Below are positions 1-9,808 of a stretch of 64,000 nucleotides of DNA, one piece after another; the stretch's first letter is position 1; each line of letters opens with the position of its first letter. The notes under the pieces were generated by a model. The model ran no database searches and was not told where the DNA came from. It was given only the letters and a program-made list of their open reading frames with translations. The stretch covers positions 4,775,501 to 4,839,500 of the forward strand of contig NC_085112.1 of NCBI RefSeq assembly GCF_030269925.1, given 5' to 3'. The stretch is from Bombyx mori (lineage: Eukaryota > Arthropoda > Insecta > Lepidoptera > Bombycidae). Position numbers and translations under genes: made by a program.

Positions 1-144
1 GCGAGTGAAACAAATGTACTAGACAATATGGAGGCGGCCACAGTTCAGAGCGGCGCGCGCGGCGGTGTCGGTGGACGCATTGAGGCATCGCGCGACCGAA
101 ACAAATCATTTTGTTTTTACCGCGCGTTGAGCTAATAAAATATA

Positions 145-305
145 ATGGATGTGGAACAATTCATTAGTGAAATACTGAGTAGACCAGAAATATGGATGTT
201 AAAACATCCACATCATAAATATAGGCATGTTATAAAAAAAAATGTGGGACGAAATAAAACAACAATTTTCTGGTACTAATGGTTTCCTAGATACCCTTGG
301 ATAGG
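145..305 (+). pseudogene. MADF-like DNA-binding ORF of the Harbinger element, frameshifted
   Basis: From the ATG at 145 the translation begins MDVEQFISEILSRPEIW and contains HPHHKYRHVIKK, matching the start of a MADF domain (acidic start, R-P-x-x-W, H-P-x-Y-K-x-R). One base is gained or lost in the A-run near 235-242. In the next frame it continues MWDEIKQQFSG, the third MADF helix, and stops soon after. Harbinger elements commonly carry such a protein beside the transposase. It is broken and has no predicted function. Confidence 0.55.
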
Positions 306-452
306 ATTATTGAAATAAAATTTGAAATTTGAATTGATTTCGTATTCTAGATGCTTGAACCGTTGCTCGATTATTCCGTCTTGATCTGCGTACGCTATTG
401 TGAATATTGGAGTCTCCAAACTGGGAAACAAACTGCTGCATCTCTGTCTCCA

Positions 453-710
453 TCACTTTCTTTTAAGGCACAAAACCTTTATAATCAATATCGCGTGCTT
501 TTTGTTTGCCTTTACACTTTTCGTAAAAATACGAAATTTATTAGTTAGAATACCAAACGCGTACTGAATTGTGACACTTGCCCGGGATAATATTCTGTCG
601 AAAATTATTTGTTCCGCATTTAAACTACCCGGTGGATATATTATATGGGCGCATCAAATAATTTTTAAGAGGATAGGCTTTATCAACAATTAACACGTAT
701 GGTAAATTGA
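453..710 (-). pseudogene. Harbinger transposase C-terminal fragment
   Basis: Read on the minus strand, segments resemble the end of PIF/Harbinger transposases: an A-Y-P-L-K-N-Y-L-M-R-P-Y block (usual form G-D-S-A-Y-P-L...P-Y), then after a frameshift N-A-E-Q-I-I-F-D-R-I-L-S-R-A, then A-F-G-I-L-T-N-K-F-R-I-F, ending at a stop at 453-455. The N-terminal half with the first catalytic aspartate is not recognisable, so this is a remnant. Confidence 0.6.
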
Positions 711-1166
711 GATTTGAAGGTTGAATCTATTAATAATCTATTTATCGGGATAGTTCTTATATTCCTAATATTCCTAATAGAATACCTAATAAATAGGGTG
801 AAATTCGCCAAGTCCTCTCTTTTTCTAACTGGGTGCCTATTCTTAATTGAATAATATCTTCAGCTAAGAACGCACTTATTTCAAGGTAATATCGTGCCAC
901 TTTTGAAAGGGAAATTTGATAGGGCTTTCTAAATACGTGCACCTCTGACGCCGCCGCCGTCGCAACTAGTCTAGCTGTGGCATACCCCCGCAAGTCACAC
1001 CGCCCGCCGCGCCTCGCAACGCACCGCAAAACGCACCGCCAGTAGCTGTGGCCAGGCCCTTAAATTCAATTTTAGACCATTATCTAATTATTGTTGCATC
1101 ATAAGTAATTTTGAATTTATACGTACTTCTGACAACAATGCAATAACATGGTACCATTAAGCTGGT

Positions 1167-1601
1167 ATTTTTTTTTTTATTGCTTAGATGGGTGGACGAG
1201 CTCACAGCCCACCTGATGTTAAGTGGTTACTGGAGCCCATAGACATCCACAACGTAAATGCGCCACCCACCTTGAGATACAAGTTCTAAGGTCTCAAGTA
1301 TAGTAACGACGGCTGCCCCACCCTTCAAACCGAAACGCATTACTGCTTCACGGCAGAAATAGGCAGGGTGGTGGTACCCACCCGCGCGGACTCACAAGAG
1401 GTCCTACCACCAGTAATTACGCAAATTATAATTTTGCGGGTTTCATTTTTATTACACGATGTTATTCCTTCACCGTGGAAGTCAATCGTGAACATTTGTT
1501 GAGTACGTATTTCATTTGAAAAATTGGTACCCGCCTGCGGGATTCGAACACCGGTGCATCGCTCAACATGAATGCACCGGACGTCTTATTCGTTATGGTA
1601 T
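1167..1601 (-). mobile_element. Bm1 SINE, near full length
   Basis: T-rich tail on the left, then the Bm1 body and the reverse complement of a tRNA-like head (B-box region GGGATTCGAACACCGG near 1540). The head is damaged at its end (about 1590-1601), where the conserved GGCCACGACGAC is replaced. It sits in the intron before the penultimate exon of the first desaturase copy. The other copy has no Bm1 at this point. Confidence 0.88.
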
Positions 1602-1639
1602 AGTTAACACACGGGTTCCCGCGGGTGGAGAGGGGCTTT

Positions 1640-2752
1640 GAGCCCCTTCCCATGGGGGCGCCACCACGCGGTAACGGGAGTGGTGATGCCCCTGCTGAAG
1701 TGGTCCCTCCGAGCATTTCAGAGGAGGAGATTCGTGCGGCCGTGTCGAGGATGCGAAGGAAGGATGCGGCTCCCGGCCCTGACGGTGTTCACGGCCGGGT
1801 CTGGGATAAGGCCTTCGGTGCCATAGGAGTCCGGCTCGTGCGGCTCTTTGAAGCCTGCATCAAGTCGGGACGGTTTCCGAAGCAGTGGAAGACGGGCATG
1901 CTTGTTCTGCTGAAGAAGGAGGGACGCCCTGCGGACTCACCTGCTGGGTACCGTCCCATCGTGTTGCTGGACGAGGCGGGAAAACTGCTCGAGCGGGTGA
2001 TGGCCACCCGCATCGTCCAGCACCTGACGGGGGTGAATCCCGATCTGTCAGTGGAGCAGTTCGGATTCAGGGAGGGCCGCTCGACCATTGACGCGGTGAT
2101 GCGCGTGCGCGCCCTCTCTGATGAGGCTGTCGGCCAGGGCGGGGTTGCACTGGCGGCGTCCCTGAACATCGCCTACCCGTTCAACACCCTGCCCTGGTCT
2201 ATGATCGCGGGGGCGCTGGAATATCACGGCGTGACTGCGTATCTCCGTCGGCTGATCGGGTCCTACTTCAAGGACAGGTCGGTCCTATGCACCGGCCGGG
2301 CACGGTGGGGCGGTGTTCCGCTTTCCCGTTGAGTGCGGTGTCCCACAAGGATCGGTCCTGGGCCCTCTCTTGTGGAACATCGGCTACGACTGGGTCCTGC
2401 GGGGCGCCCTTAGAGACGGTGCGGTATCCGCGAACCGCCCTGACTGCAATCGCGCGTTGCGGACGTAGCAGCGCCGCGACGTTGTCGCGGATCAGGGCGT
2501 GGCACCACACGGGAACTCCGTACAGTGCCATCGACCGTACCACCCCCGTGTAAAGGCACCGCACTACCATGTCGGGACCACCGACGTTCGGCAGCAGCGG
2601 ACTCAGCGAGCCTGCGGCTGCCATCAGTCGGGCATCCAATCATTCGAAGTGAGCACGGAAGCTCCAACGACCGTCCGGTACGAGACCGGGGTACCGCAAC
2701 CCGGTCGCATCGATCTCGACACGAACGCCTCCGATCATGAGGTGATGCCCAA
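1640..2752. mobile_element. R1-clade LINE reverse transcriptase fragment with internal inversion
   Basis: From about 1640 to 2412 the plus strand encodes the front half of an R1-type reverse transcriptase: an A-P-G-P-D-G-V block, Y-R-P-I, Q-F-G-F-R, then after a frameshift near 2330 G-V-P-Q-G-S-V-L-G-P-L. From 2752 back to 2413 the minus strand encodes the later thumb region (S-L-S-P-L-L-P-N-V-G-G-P-D, R-S-M-A-L-Y-G-V-P-V-W, G-Y-R-T-V-S). The YADD segment is missing between the two parts. The two pieces meet at their downstream ends, unlike a twin-priming inversion. Dead element inside the desaturase intron. Confidence 0.78.
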
Positions 2753-2856
2753 AAAAAACCAACCTCAGAGGCTTTATTAATTGCGTATGAGTCATAATTC
2801 TAAAAATTCACATAATAATTGCTCCATCATTCAAAATCGAATGAGAGTAGCAGTCC

Positions 2857-2858
<2 letters not shown>

Positions 2859-2893
<35 letters not shown>
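2859..2893. repeat. (GA)n microsatellite
   Basis: About 17 perfect GA units, 40 bp upstream of the splice acceptor of the penultimate exon of the first desaturase copy. The matching intron of the second copy (about 15670) lacks the run. Confidence 0.95.
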
Positions 2894-2895
<2 letters not shown>

Positions 2896-2933
2896 ACCTA
2901 AGTACTGATAATCTGGATGATTTACTATTTTAG

Positions 2934-3510
2934 GAAACTCCAGCCGGTTGAATCCTGGTTTGTGTCGTGTATTAGCTTAGGCGAGGGCTGGCACAATTAC
3001 CACCACGCCTTCCCGTGGGACTACAAGGCAGCCGAGGAATCTATGCATTTCAACTGCAATGCTACTATAATAAGATTCTTCGAACGAATTGGCATGGCTT
3101 ACGACTTGAAGACAGCTTCTCCCGATATGGTAATGAATTAGAAATTTAAATTAATGAAAATTAAATGTTAAAGATCTAGAAATAATCTTTGGATATCAAA
3201 TAATGATCCACATATGTACACGCTATTAATATTATTAATAAAACTGCGTACGTACCCAGTCTAAGCGTAGTGTAAAATATTTCAGATAAGAAACAGAATT
3301 CTGCGCTCCGGTGATGGAACCCACCATGTGCTGGGCAACGATGAAGCCAAGTCAGCGGTCAGTGCTATTGGGCCTCTTCATCCTCTGAACCCAACATACA
3401 ACAGCACTTTGAAATCCCCTGACGCAATCCTCAAGCCTGAAGGCCTCCCGCTGTTCCACGAAAACGACGTTCTCATTAATGATATAATTAGAGGAAATAT
3501 TGCTGGATAA
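2934..3510 (+). CDS. Fatty-acyl-CoA desaturase copy A, last two exons (5' part outside window)
   Basis: Membrane desaturase that would put a double bond into fatty-acyl-CoA in the ER. Visible exons are 2934-3129 (acceptor TTTTAG, donor GTAATG) and 3286-3510 (acceptor TTTCAG, stop TAA). They have the same lengths (196 and 225 bp) and phases as exons 5 and 6 of copy B at 13269-16828. Exon 5 carries Q-P-V-E at the position of the moth signature tetrapeptide and the third histidine box H-N-Y-H-H. By eye there are about 12 differences in 196 bp and 21 in 225 bp from copy B, most of them silent in exon 5, and both frames are open. Exons 1-4 are not found between 1 and 2933. Intron homology to copy B stops exactly at the Harbinger insertion (1059), so the 5' exons most likely lie left of the window. 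A 5'-truncated duplicate remains possible. Confidence 0.85.
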
Positions 3511-3563
3511 TTTGTTTATTAATTTAATTATTTCTTTTGTATTTCGATTTATGTAGCGGCTCG

Positions 3564-3569
3564 AATAAA
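3564..3569 (+). terminator. Poly(A) signal of desaturase copy A
   Basis: AATAAA 54 bp after the stop codon of copy A; a second AATAAA lies near 3726. Confidence 0.5.
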
Positions 3570-3834
3570 ATATAAGATGTGAAATTATTTTAAAGATTTG
3601 GCGCAATATGTGGTAGAAGTTACATATTTAAATTTACAAACTTTTAACTTAATGATTACTACTTGTAGCGGACGGTTTCTTATTTAGATATGTGTACTTT
3701 GGGTTTGTGAGGAGGAAGATTTTACAATAAAAAGAATTATGATGCAAATTTCGTAGCTGACAGTTTATTAATGACAACCTCACAAAAGAAAATTAAAAAT
3801 TATAAAAATATAAATGACAATTGCTTGCAACTAA

Positions 3835-4612
3835 ACTTTTTACTGCGGTTCCGAACATGCCCCCGGATGTTGAAAGGTTTCCTTTAAACCCAAAACTAAT
3901 CCGCAATCAGGGGACAAATCTTACTAAACGACCCCTTGATGACTCCGCTTGAGGTACGAATGTCTGCGACTCAGTTGACTCCGTCGGACCCTGGATAGAC
4001 AGCTACTATGCGGCCCAGTCTCCATTTAAGTGGCGGGAGATTGTCTTCCTTCACCACAACCAGGCTGTGAAGCTTCAGCGATGACTGATTGGTGCGCCAT
4101 TTTGTCTTTGCTGCAGCTCAACAATATATTCTTTTGACCATCTGGCCCAAAATTGTTGTCGCATAAGCTCTAACCGCTGGAACTTGGTGAGATGGCTTAG
4201 CCGGCAGTCTGTAAAAATGTGGAGATCGACGTTAGTATAAGCCTTGCAAACAATAAGGCGAGGAATGCACAAATTATTTAAAAGCGGAAGGCTTTCAATT
4301 ATATTAGCCCAAATTTTGGCTACTTCAAATGGGAGCTCTTCATCCCATGATAACTTATGAACCCATAGCCGCTGCAATAGTATTTTAATAGGAACGATAC
4401 AGGGAGAAACTAACCCCATGGGATCAAAAATGCTTGCAGTAACAGAAAGCATAGAGCGTTTCGTAAAAGGCGAGGCTTCACACGAATCGACAGAGAAAGA
4501 AAGCTCATCTGTGGCTGTCTGCGAATTGAGGCCTAATGTCTTACACGATTCAAGGGATCCAATATTTAAACTGAGGGACGAACTGTTGTCGCACGGATCA
4601 CCAGTAAGACAG
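3835..4612 (-). pseudogene. BEL/Pao LTR retrotransposon pol remnant
   Basis: The minus strand reads a T-L-G-L block, then L-S-V-T-A-S-I-F-D-P-M-G-L and W-D-E-E-L-P (the Pao stretch following the reverse transcriptase). It jumps after F-T-D-C-R to R-L-S-H-L-T-K-F-Q-R-L-E, F-W-A-R-W-S-K-E-Y, then N-L-P-P-L-K-W-R-L-G-R-I-V and Y-P-G-S-D-G-V (integrase C-terminus). Most of RNase H and the integrase core are deleted between these blocks, and stops interrupt the last part. No LTRs were recognised. Non-functional. Confidence 0.75.
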
Positions 4613-4649
4613 AGTAGAGAACTCAGAAGAGTTCAACTTCCAGTAAATT

Positions 4650-5531
4650 ACGGGGTTGAACTCTTCCGACTAGGCGCGTCAACACCTCCGCCTCCGCCAT
4701 TCGCCCAATCACGATGTTCGACCAGCCCATACCGTGGGCCCCGAAGGTCAAATATTTAGGCGTCATCCTCGACAGTAGGATGACATTTCGCCCTCACATC
4801 AAGACGGTACGCGACCGTGCCGCCTTCATTCTAGGACGTCTCTACCCGATGATATGTAGGCGAAGTAAAATGTCCCTTAGAAATAAGGTGACACTCTACA
4901 AAACTTGCATACGCCCCGTCATGACCTATGTAAGTGTAGTGTTCGCTCACGCGGCCCGCACTCACTTAAAATCCTTCCAAATTATTCAATCCCGTTTTTG
5001 CAGGATAGCCGTCGGAGCCCCGTGGTTCGTCAGGAACGTCGACCTCCATGACGACCTGGACTTAGAGTCCATCAGTAAGTATCTTCAGTCGGCGTCGATG
5101 CGCCACTTTGATAAAGCGGCACGACACGAGAACCCTCTCATCGTGGCCGCCGGTAACTACATTCCCGATCCTGCGGACAGAATGGAAAGCAGTCGACGTC
5201 GCCCAAAACACGTCATCTCGGATCCTCCCGATCCACTAACGGTGCTTTTAGGTACTTCAAGCACCGATCACCGTTCTCGTCGAACCCGTCGCTTGCGACG
5301 AAGGGCTCGACGAGTAAATTAACTCTCAGACACGGCCCACTGAGTTTCTCGCCGGATCTTCTCAGTGGGTCGCGTTTCCGATCCGGTGGTAGATTCTGCG
5401 AAGCACGGCTCTTGCTAGAGTTCGTGTTAGCATCGTCATCAGGTTTGAGCCCCGTGAGCTCACCTACAAACGTTAGGGTTACGCTGAAATAGCCCCTAAG
5501 GCTATCAGCATAGGCAGAAAAAAAAAAAAAC
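4650..5531 (+). mobile_element. Jockey-clade LINE, 5'-truncated
   Basis: A 3' fragment of a LINE related to the full-length one at 6685-11812. After a frameshift near 4700 the frame is open from 4714 to 5322 and covers the ORF2 C-terminus (K-V-K-Y-L-G-V, S-L-R-N-K-V-T-L-Y-K-T-C-I-R-P-V-M-T-Y, P-W-F-V-R-N). A 3' UTR of about 200 bp and an A-run at 5519-5531 follow. The UTR differs from that of the full-length element, so this is a sister subfamily; other copies of this UTR lie at 36066 and 53583. Confidence 0.85.
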
Positions 5532-6549
5532 CGGATTGATTCTATGATTCAGCCACAGTCACAGCCAGCCGCCATCTCTCTCACTTTTTTGTACGTGTTA
5601 TATGTAATGTAGTATTGTGATTCTGTAGCTATCAATGGAAAAGAGCTGGTAGTCTCCGATAAAAAAAATTCAACATATGCTATTTGATCTTCTTCTTGCG
5701 CTTATCCCACTATGTGGAATCGGTGCAGCATGTCCTCTTTATCCATTAAGCCCTGTCTTAAATATAAAAAATAACTGATGCTTATGTTAAAAATGGTTGC
5801 AGATATTTAAAATACTCAGTACATAATAAAAATAATTTTATTCCTTGACTTCACGGGCGACACTCATGCAAATATGCACTTTGATTCGATTACTCAGAAT
5901 AACCTCAGAAAACATGATTAATTCATAAACGCATTAATACTAGAGCCGGTATTATCATAGTTTTTTTTTCCAAGTGTTCGCTTATATTTAAAAATGATTC
6001 TACACAATTAATTCACAAATGAACCTGTTCTTTATGACCACGCGAGTTGCTTGTACAATTCGATCTGTTTCTATCTCAAAGTCATCGTGCATTCCGGCTT
6101 GAAGAGTAGGGCAATCATTATACCAATACAAGTAAGACGTCGCCGTGAATACTTAAGCTGTGCCGTTTATGTTATCTTACAATAAGCATTATCCATCATC
6201 TTAAAATGCACTATGAAGTAAGAAAATTCTCAGTAATGCATTGTCACACTTAGCCTAACAAAAATCAATGTGTCGACAAAAAACCCAGAAACCATCAAAA
6301 ATATTTTATCTTTTGGTACAGAGTCGAAACCTAGTAGGTACTATGAAGTCGAATAATCAATTATGTATATAATAGAGATAGTTCAGAGTTAGTTTGTCAT
6401 ACTGCTTGAAACAGAACGCATTCCTGATAGAAGAAAAAATATTTAAATTACTACTTAAATTGGTGCTTCCTCACCAACTTTCACAGTAATATCTGTCTGA
6501 GAAGAATATATAAATAGCAATTGCATTGCAAATGTGTGGTTAACATTAA
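5532..6549. other. AT-rich intergenic stretch
   Basis: No gene recognised. Around 5690-5760 a short piece (CTTATCCCACTATGTGG on the plus strand) resembles the end of the LINE-like fragment at 19402-19615 in reverse orientation. Confidence 0.5.
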
Positions 6550-6673
6550 ATTTTTTTTATTGCCTTTGTTGCCAGACGTGCATACGGCCCACCTGATGGT
6601 AAGTGGTCACCGTCAGAGCAGAGCCAAGTCGCTGCCTACCATAAAGTACTCTCCGCAAGCCTCGTTTGAAGAA
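6550..6673 (-). mobile_element. CR1-like LINE 3' end (left half of interrupted copy)
   Basis: The reverse complement matches the 3' end of the LINE ending at 31028: end of ORF2 (CCTTCTTCAAACGAGGCTTG), GGTAGGCAGCG, the CCACTTACCATCAGGTGGGC hairpin-like stretch and GGCAATAAAA tail. A jockey element was inserted into it; the right half is at 11813-11959. Confidence 0.85.
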
Positions 6674-6684
6674 GGACATAATAT
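6674..6684. repeat. Target-site duplication GGACATAATAT, left copy
   Basis: GGACATAATAT is found here and again at 11813-11823, flanking the jockey element exactly. Joining the flanks at this repeat restores the CR1-like ORF2 order, which confirms the insertion. Confidence 0.9.
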
Positions 6685-6928
6685 TTTTTTTTTTTTTTTT
6701 CTGATTGAAGGATTACTGGTGGCCCGGAGGCCTTTCCAGTTTCACCAGGACAGGTGGGCGAGCAAAGGCTCAGCCAGGAGGGGTGGGATTTGCTAACAGC
6801 TACCCGAGCGCCTCTGAAGGAGACCTAACAACTCAAGAGTAGCTGCTTCGCAAATGAATCTACTACCGGATCGGAATCGCGACCCGCTGAGAAGATCCGG
6901 CGAGAAACTCAGCGAGCTGATTCATGGG

Positions 6929-9805
6929 TTAGGTTGCACGACGAACTCTTTGTCGAGTTCGACGAGTACGGTTACCGGGGTCCCTAAGCCTGCTCCTAGA
7001 GCTGAAGGCGTCTAGTGCAAAAGTTATTGGATCTGATGGATCCGTAAGGACGTGTCTAGGGCGTCGACGGTGACTGGCTCCTGCATGATCAGGATTCGGG
7101 GAGTAGTCAGCGGCGGCTACGATAAGGCGATTATCATGACGCATAGCCTTATCGAAGTACCGTTCCGACGCTGACTTCATGTATTTCTGTATAGATTCGA
7201 GGCCCAGGTCGTCGTGTAAGTCAACGTTCCTCACGAACCACGGAGCTCCGACGGCTAACCTGCAAAAGCGGGATTGTAGAGATTGAAGGGTGTCTATGTG
7301 TGTACGGGCCGCGTGAGCGAACACCACACTCGCGTAAGTCATGACGGGCCTTATGCAAGTTTTGTAAAGTGTCACCTTGTTCCGAAGGGACATTTTACTC
7401 CGCTTACAGATCATGGGGTAGAGTCTACCGAGAATAAACGCGGCACGGTCACGGACTGATTTTATATGCGGGCGGAATGTCATCGATGCATCCAGGGTAA
7501 CGCCCAGGTACTTGACCTTCCTGTCCCAGGGTATGGATTGACTAAAGAGAGTAATCGGGGGTGTGAGATTCCTCCTCCTAATACGGGAGGAAATCCGTGT
7601 GGAGCTTCCCCTCTGAAATAGCACCGCAGTACTTTTCGCTGGGTTGATGTCTATGCGCCATTTTCGGAACCACTGTCCTAGGGCTAGGGCTGCGCTCTGA
7701 AGCTTCTTCGCGATTAGGGACTTGTTTCTACTGGAATAGTAAACAGTCGTGTCGTCGGCGAATAAAGCTAAATGGGTCGGCGGCGACCGGGGAATATCGT
7801 TAACGAATAAGCTAAATAGGAGGGGTGAGAGGACAGAGCCTTGCGGGACTCCAGCTGTGAGAGGTCGTGGGGAGGAGCGGGTTCCCTCGACTCGATATCG
7901 AAAAGAGCGGTTCGACAAGAAGTCCCGTATGATGAGCACGAGACTATCCGGCACACCCATGTTGAATAGTTTGAAAATCAAACCGTTGTGCCAGACTTTG
8001 TCGAACGCTTTTGCGACGTCGAAGAAGAGAGCTCCCGTGTATAACGGTTTTGGTCGATTAAGCCCCACAAGAATGTGCTCCGTGAGGCGGTGCACCTGTT
8101 GAACGCATGAGTGATTTGTACGGAATCCGAATTGTTCATCGATGATAATGCCCTTGGATGAGACGAAGTCTCTGAGGCGTTTGTAGAGCAGACGCTCATA
8201 CAGTTTGCCTAGAGACATGAGGAGGCTGATCGGGCGGTAGCTCGTCGGATGATTTTTTGGTTTACCAGGTTTATGTATGCCGATAACGTCCGCTTCTTTC
8301 CACACTGCGGGAAAGATACAGTTCGCCATAGCGGCATTGAAAATAGATGCCAACATCACGATGAGTTGGACGGGTAGAAGTTTAATAACGCGGTTGGATA
8401 TACCGTCGGAACCGGGACCCTTGCGAGGACGTAGGTCTTTGATCAAGTCTTTAACTTCCATCGGGGTGACGGGTGGTAACGCATCCGAGGGTGGCAAGGA
8501 GGCTCTGCGTTCTACCTCACTGTCTACTAATTCTACATGAACAGGGTCCACGGATTGAGTGCTGGGCGTACACTGGGTTTGCAATGTATCGGCCAGCAGC
8601 TCTGCTTTTTCGTCATCATCGAACGCCGCGAGTCGGCCTGAGGGGCCTACGAGGGGGGGCATAGTTACTACCGTATCCGATTTGAGAGTACGAGCTAAGC
8701 GGTAGTAAGACCTTTGGGAGGGCGCGAGTCCTTCTAAGAAATCAGACCATCTGGCATCTCGGACTTCGGCGATGCGAGACTTTACGTCGCGTTGTAGGGC
8801 ACGCATTCGAATACGATTTTCCGCGGTAGGATACCTGTCGTAGGCGCGTATTGAGGCGTTCTTAGCTCTTAGGAGCTCCCTAATATCGTCGGACAATTTG
8901 AAGCGGTGAAGGAAGTCCTCCGCTACAACTTGTTTCGATGACCTATCTAATGTCGAGGTGATGTGTGACGTTAAGATGTCTATGGCTTCAGCGGTATCCT
9001 GAGGAGACGGGGTAGAGTCCGGGTTAAACGGGAGCGATGGTGGATCAGATTCAGCCAGGCTGACGCCCAGCGTGTGCCAATCCACCACAGTCCTCGTGAC
9101 GGGAACGGAATCGGGAGCGCGACCGAGCTTCATAACGACGGGACGGTGGTCTGAATCTAACTCTGAAACTACTTCGATCGAGTGTAAGCGCAGAGTTACG
9201 TTTTTTAATAACGCTATGTCGAGTATATCCGGGCGATGCGCGATATTTAGCGGGTAGTGAGTCGGGATTAGCGGAGCGACGATATCGAAGGCGAGATCAT
9301 CAACTAACGCGTCAAGCCGCCTGCCATTCGGGGTTGTGGTGTGTGAGTTCCACCTGATGTGTTTACAATTTAGGTCGCCCGCCAGAATGACAGAGCTTCC
9401 CATGCCGAGCAGCGCCTCGATATCACTGCTTAGAACGATCTTATCCGGTGGAAGATAAACGGACGCGATAACGATCGGCGCGTGTCCCGTCAGTGAGATT
9501 CGGCACACTGATGCTTCGATATTAGCGAGCGCGGGAGGATCGAGCGGGACGCAATGCAGGGCTCTTCTATAGTAAATGACGGTGCCACCACCACGAGCAG
9601 AGAGCCTGTCGTTCCTGACCATGTTATAGTTCGCGATTTTAGGGTCACGACGCGCGGGCTTAAGTAGGGTCTCCTGCACTAAAAATATATCAATTTGATG
9701 GTCACGCAAAAAGTCAGAAACCTGATCACGTTGATTTGCGAGACCGTAAGCGTTAAAAAATCCTATCGTTACGGATAGGGGCTTTATTCTACTAATGTAC
9801 GCCAT
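6929..9805 (-). CDS. Jockey LINE ORF2: endonuclease / reverse transcriptase
   Basis: 958 residues, starting 3 bp after the ORF1 stop, so probably translated by reinitiation. Residues about 1-230 are an apurinic-like endonuclease (start F-F-N-A-Y-G-L, V-Q-E-T-L, R-G-G-G-T, A-G-D-L-N-C-K-H, D-S-D-H-R-P). The reverse transcriptase follows, with G-P-G-S-D-G, Y-R-P-I-S-L-L, D-V-A-K-A-F-D-K-V-W-H, G-V-P-Q-G-S-V-L-S-P and the catalytic F-A-D-D-T-T. After it comes the jockey C-terminal region ending in an Arg-rich tail. The length is normal for the clade and no stop or frameshift is seen. It nicks the target DNA and copies the element RNA. Confidence 0.95.
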   Translation of the reverse strand: MAYISRIKPLSVTIGFFNAYGLANQRDQVSDFLRDHQIDIFLVQETLLKPARRDPKIANYNMVRNDRLSARGGGTVIYYRRALHCVPLDPPALANIEASVCRISLTGHAPIVIASVYLPPDKIVLSSDIEALLGMGSSVILAGDLNCKHIRWNSHTTTPNGRRLDALVDDLAFDIVAPLIPTHYPLNIAHRPDILDIALLKNVTLRLHSIEVVSELDSDHRPVVMKLGRAPDSVPVTRTVVDWHTLGVSLAESDPPSLPFNPDSTPSPQDTAEAIDILTSHITSTLDRSSKQVVAEDFLHRFKLSDDIRELLRAKNASIRAYDRYPTAENRIRMRALQRDVKSRIAEVRDARWSDFLEGLAPSQRSYYRLARTLKSDTVVTMPPLVGPSGRLAAFDDDEKAELLADTLQTQCTPSTQSVDPVHVELVDSEVERRASLPPSDALPPVTPMEVKDLIKDLRPRKGPGSDGISNRVIKLLPVQLIVMLASIFNAAMANCIFPAVWKEADVIGIHKPGKPKNHPTSYRPISLLMSLGKLYERLLYKRLRDFVSSKGIIIDEQFGFRTNHSCVQQVHRLTEHILVGLNRPKPLYTGALFFDVAKAFDKVWHNGLIFKLFNMGVPDSLVLIIRDFLSNRSFRYRVEGTRSSPRPLTAGVPQGSVLSPLLFSLFVNDIPRSPPTHLALFADDTTVYYSSRNKSLIAKKLQSAALALGQWFRKWRIDINPAKSTAVLFQRGSSTRISSRIRRRNLTPPITLFSQSIPWDRKVKYLGVTLDASMTFRPHIKSVRDRAAFILGRLYPMICKRSKMSLRNKVTLYKTCIRPVMTYASVVFAHAARTHIDTLQSLQSRFCRLAVGAPWFVRNVDLHDDLGLESIQKYMKSASERYFDKAMRHDNRLIVAAADYSPNPDHAGASHRRRPRHVLTDPSDPITFALDAFSSRSRLRDPGNRTRRTRQRVRRAT

Positions 9806-9808
9806 TGA

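Larger units (their letters stand above)
1..1059. mobile_element. PIF/Harbinger DNA transposon remnant (left end outside window)
   Basis: Decayed DNA transposon. The right end reads, inward on the minus strand, GGGCCTGGCCACAGCTACTG, like a Harbinger terminal repeat, and is followed at 1060-1062 by TTA, the 3-bp target typical of PIF/Harbinger. A minus-strand stretch encodes the C-terminal part of a Harbinger transposase and a plus-strand stretch encodes a MADF-like protein, the two-gene layout of this superfamily. Immediately right of the TTA the sequence aligns with intron 4 of the desaturase at 13269-16828 (from about 15351), so the element sits in the matching intron of the first desaturase copy. 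The left end is not in the window. Confidence 0.7.

Noticed and set aside
757..1029. 90-codon minus-strand open frame as a separate gene
   Set aside because: It lies between Harbinger transposase remnants and the element's terminal repeat; low-complexity GC-rich start, no domain.
2934..3510. Calling desaturase copy A a pseudogene
   Set aside because: Frames and splice sites are intact, and the missing 5' part is explained by the transposon at the window edge.
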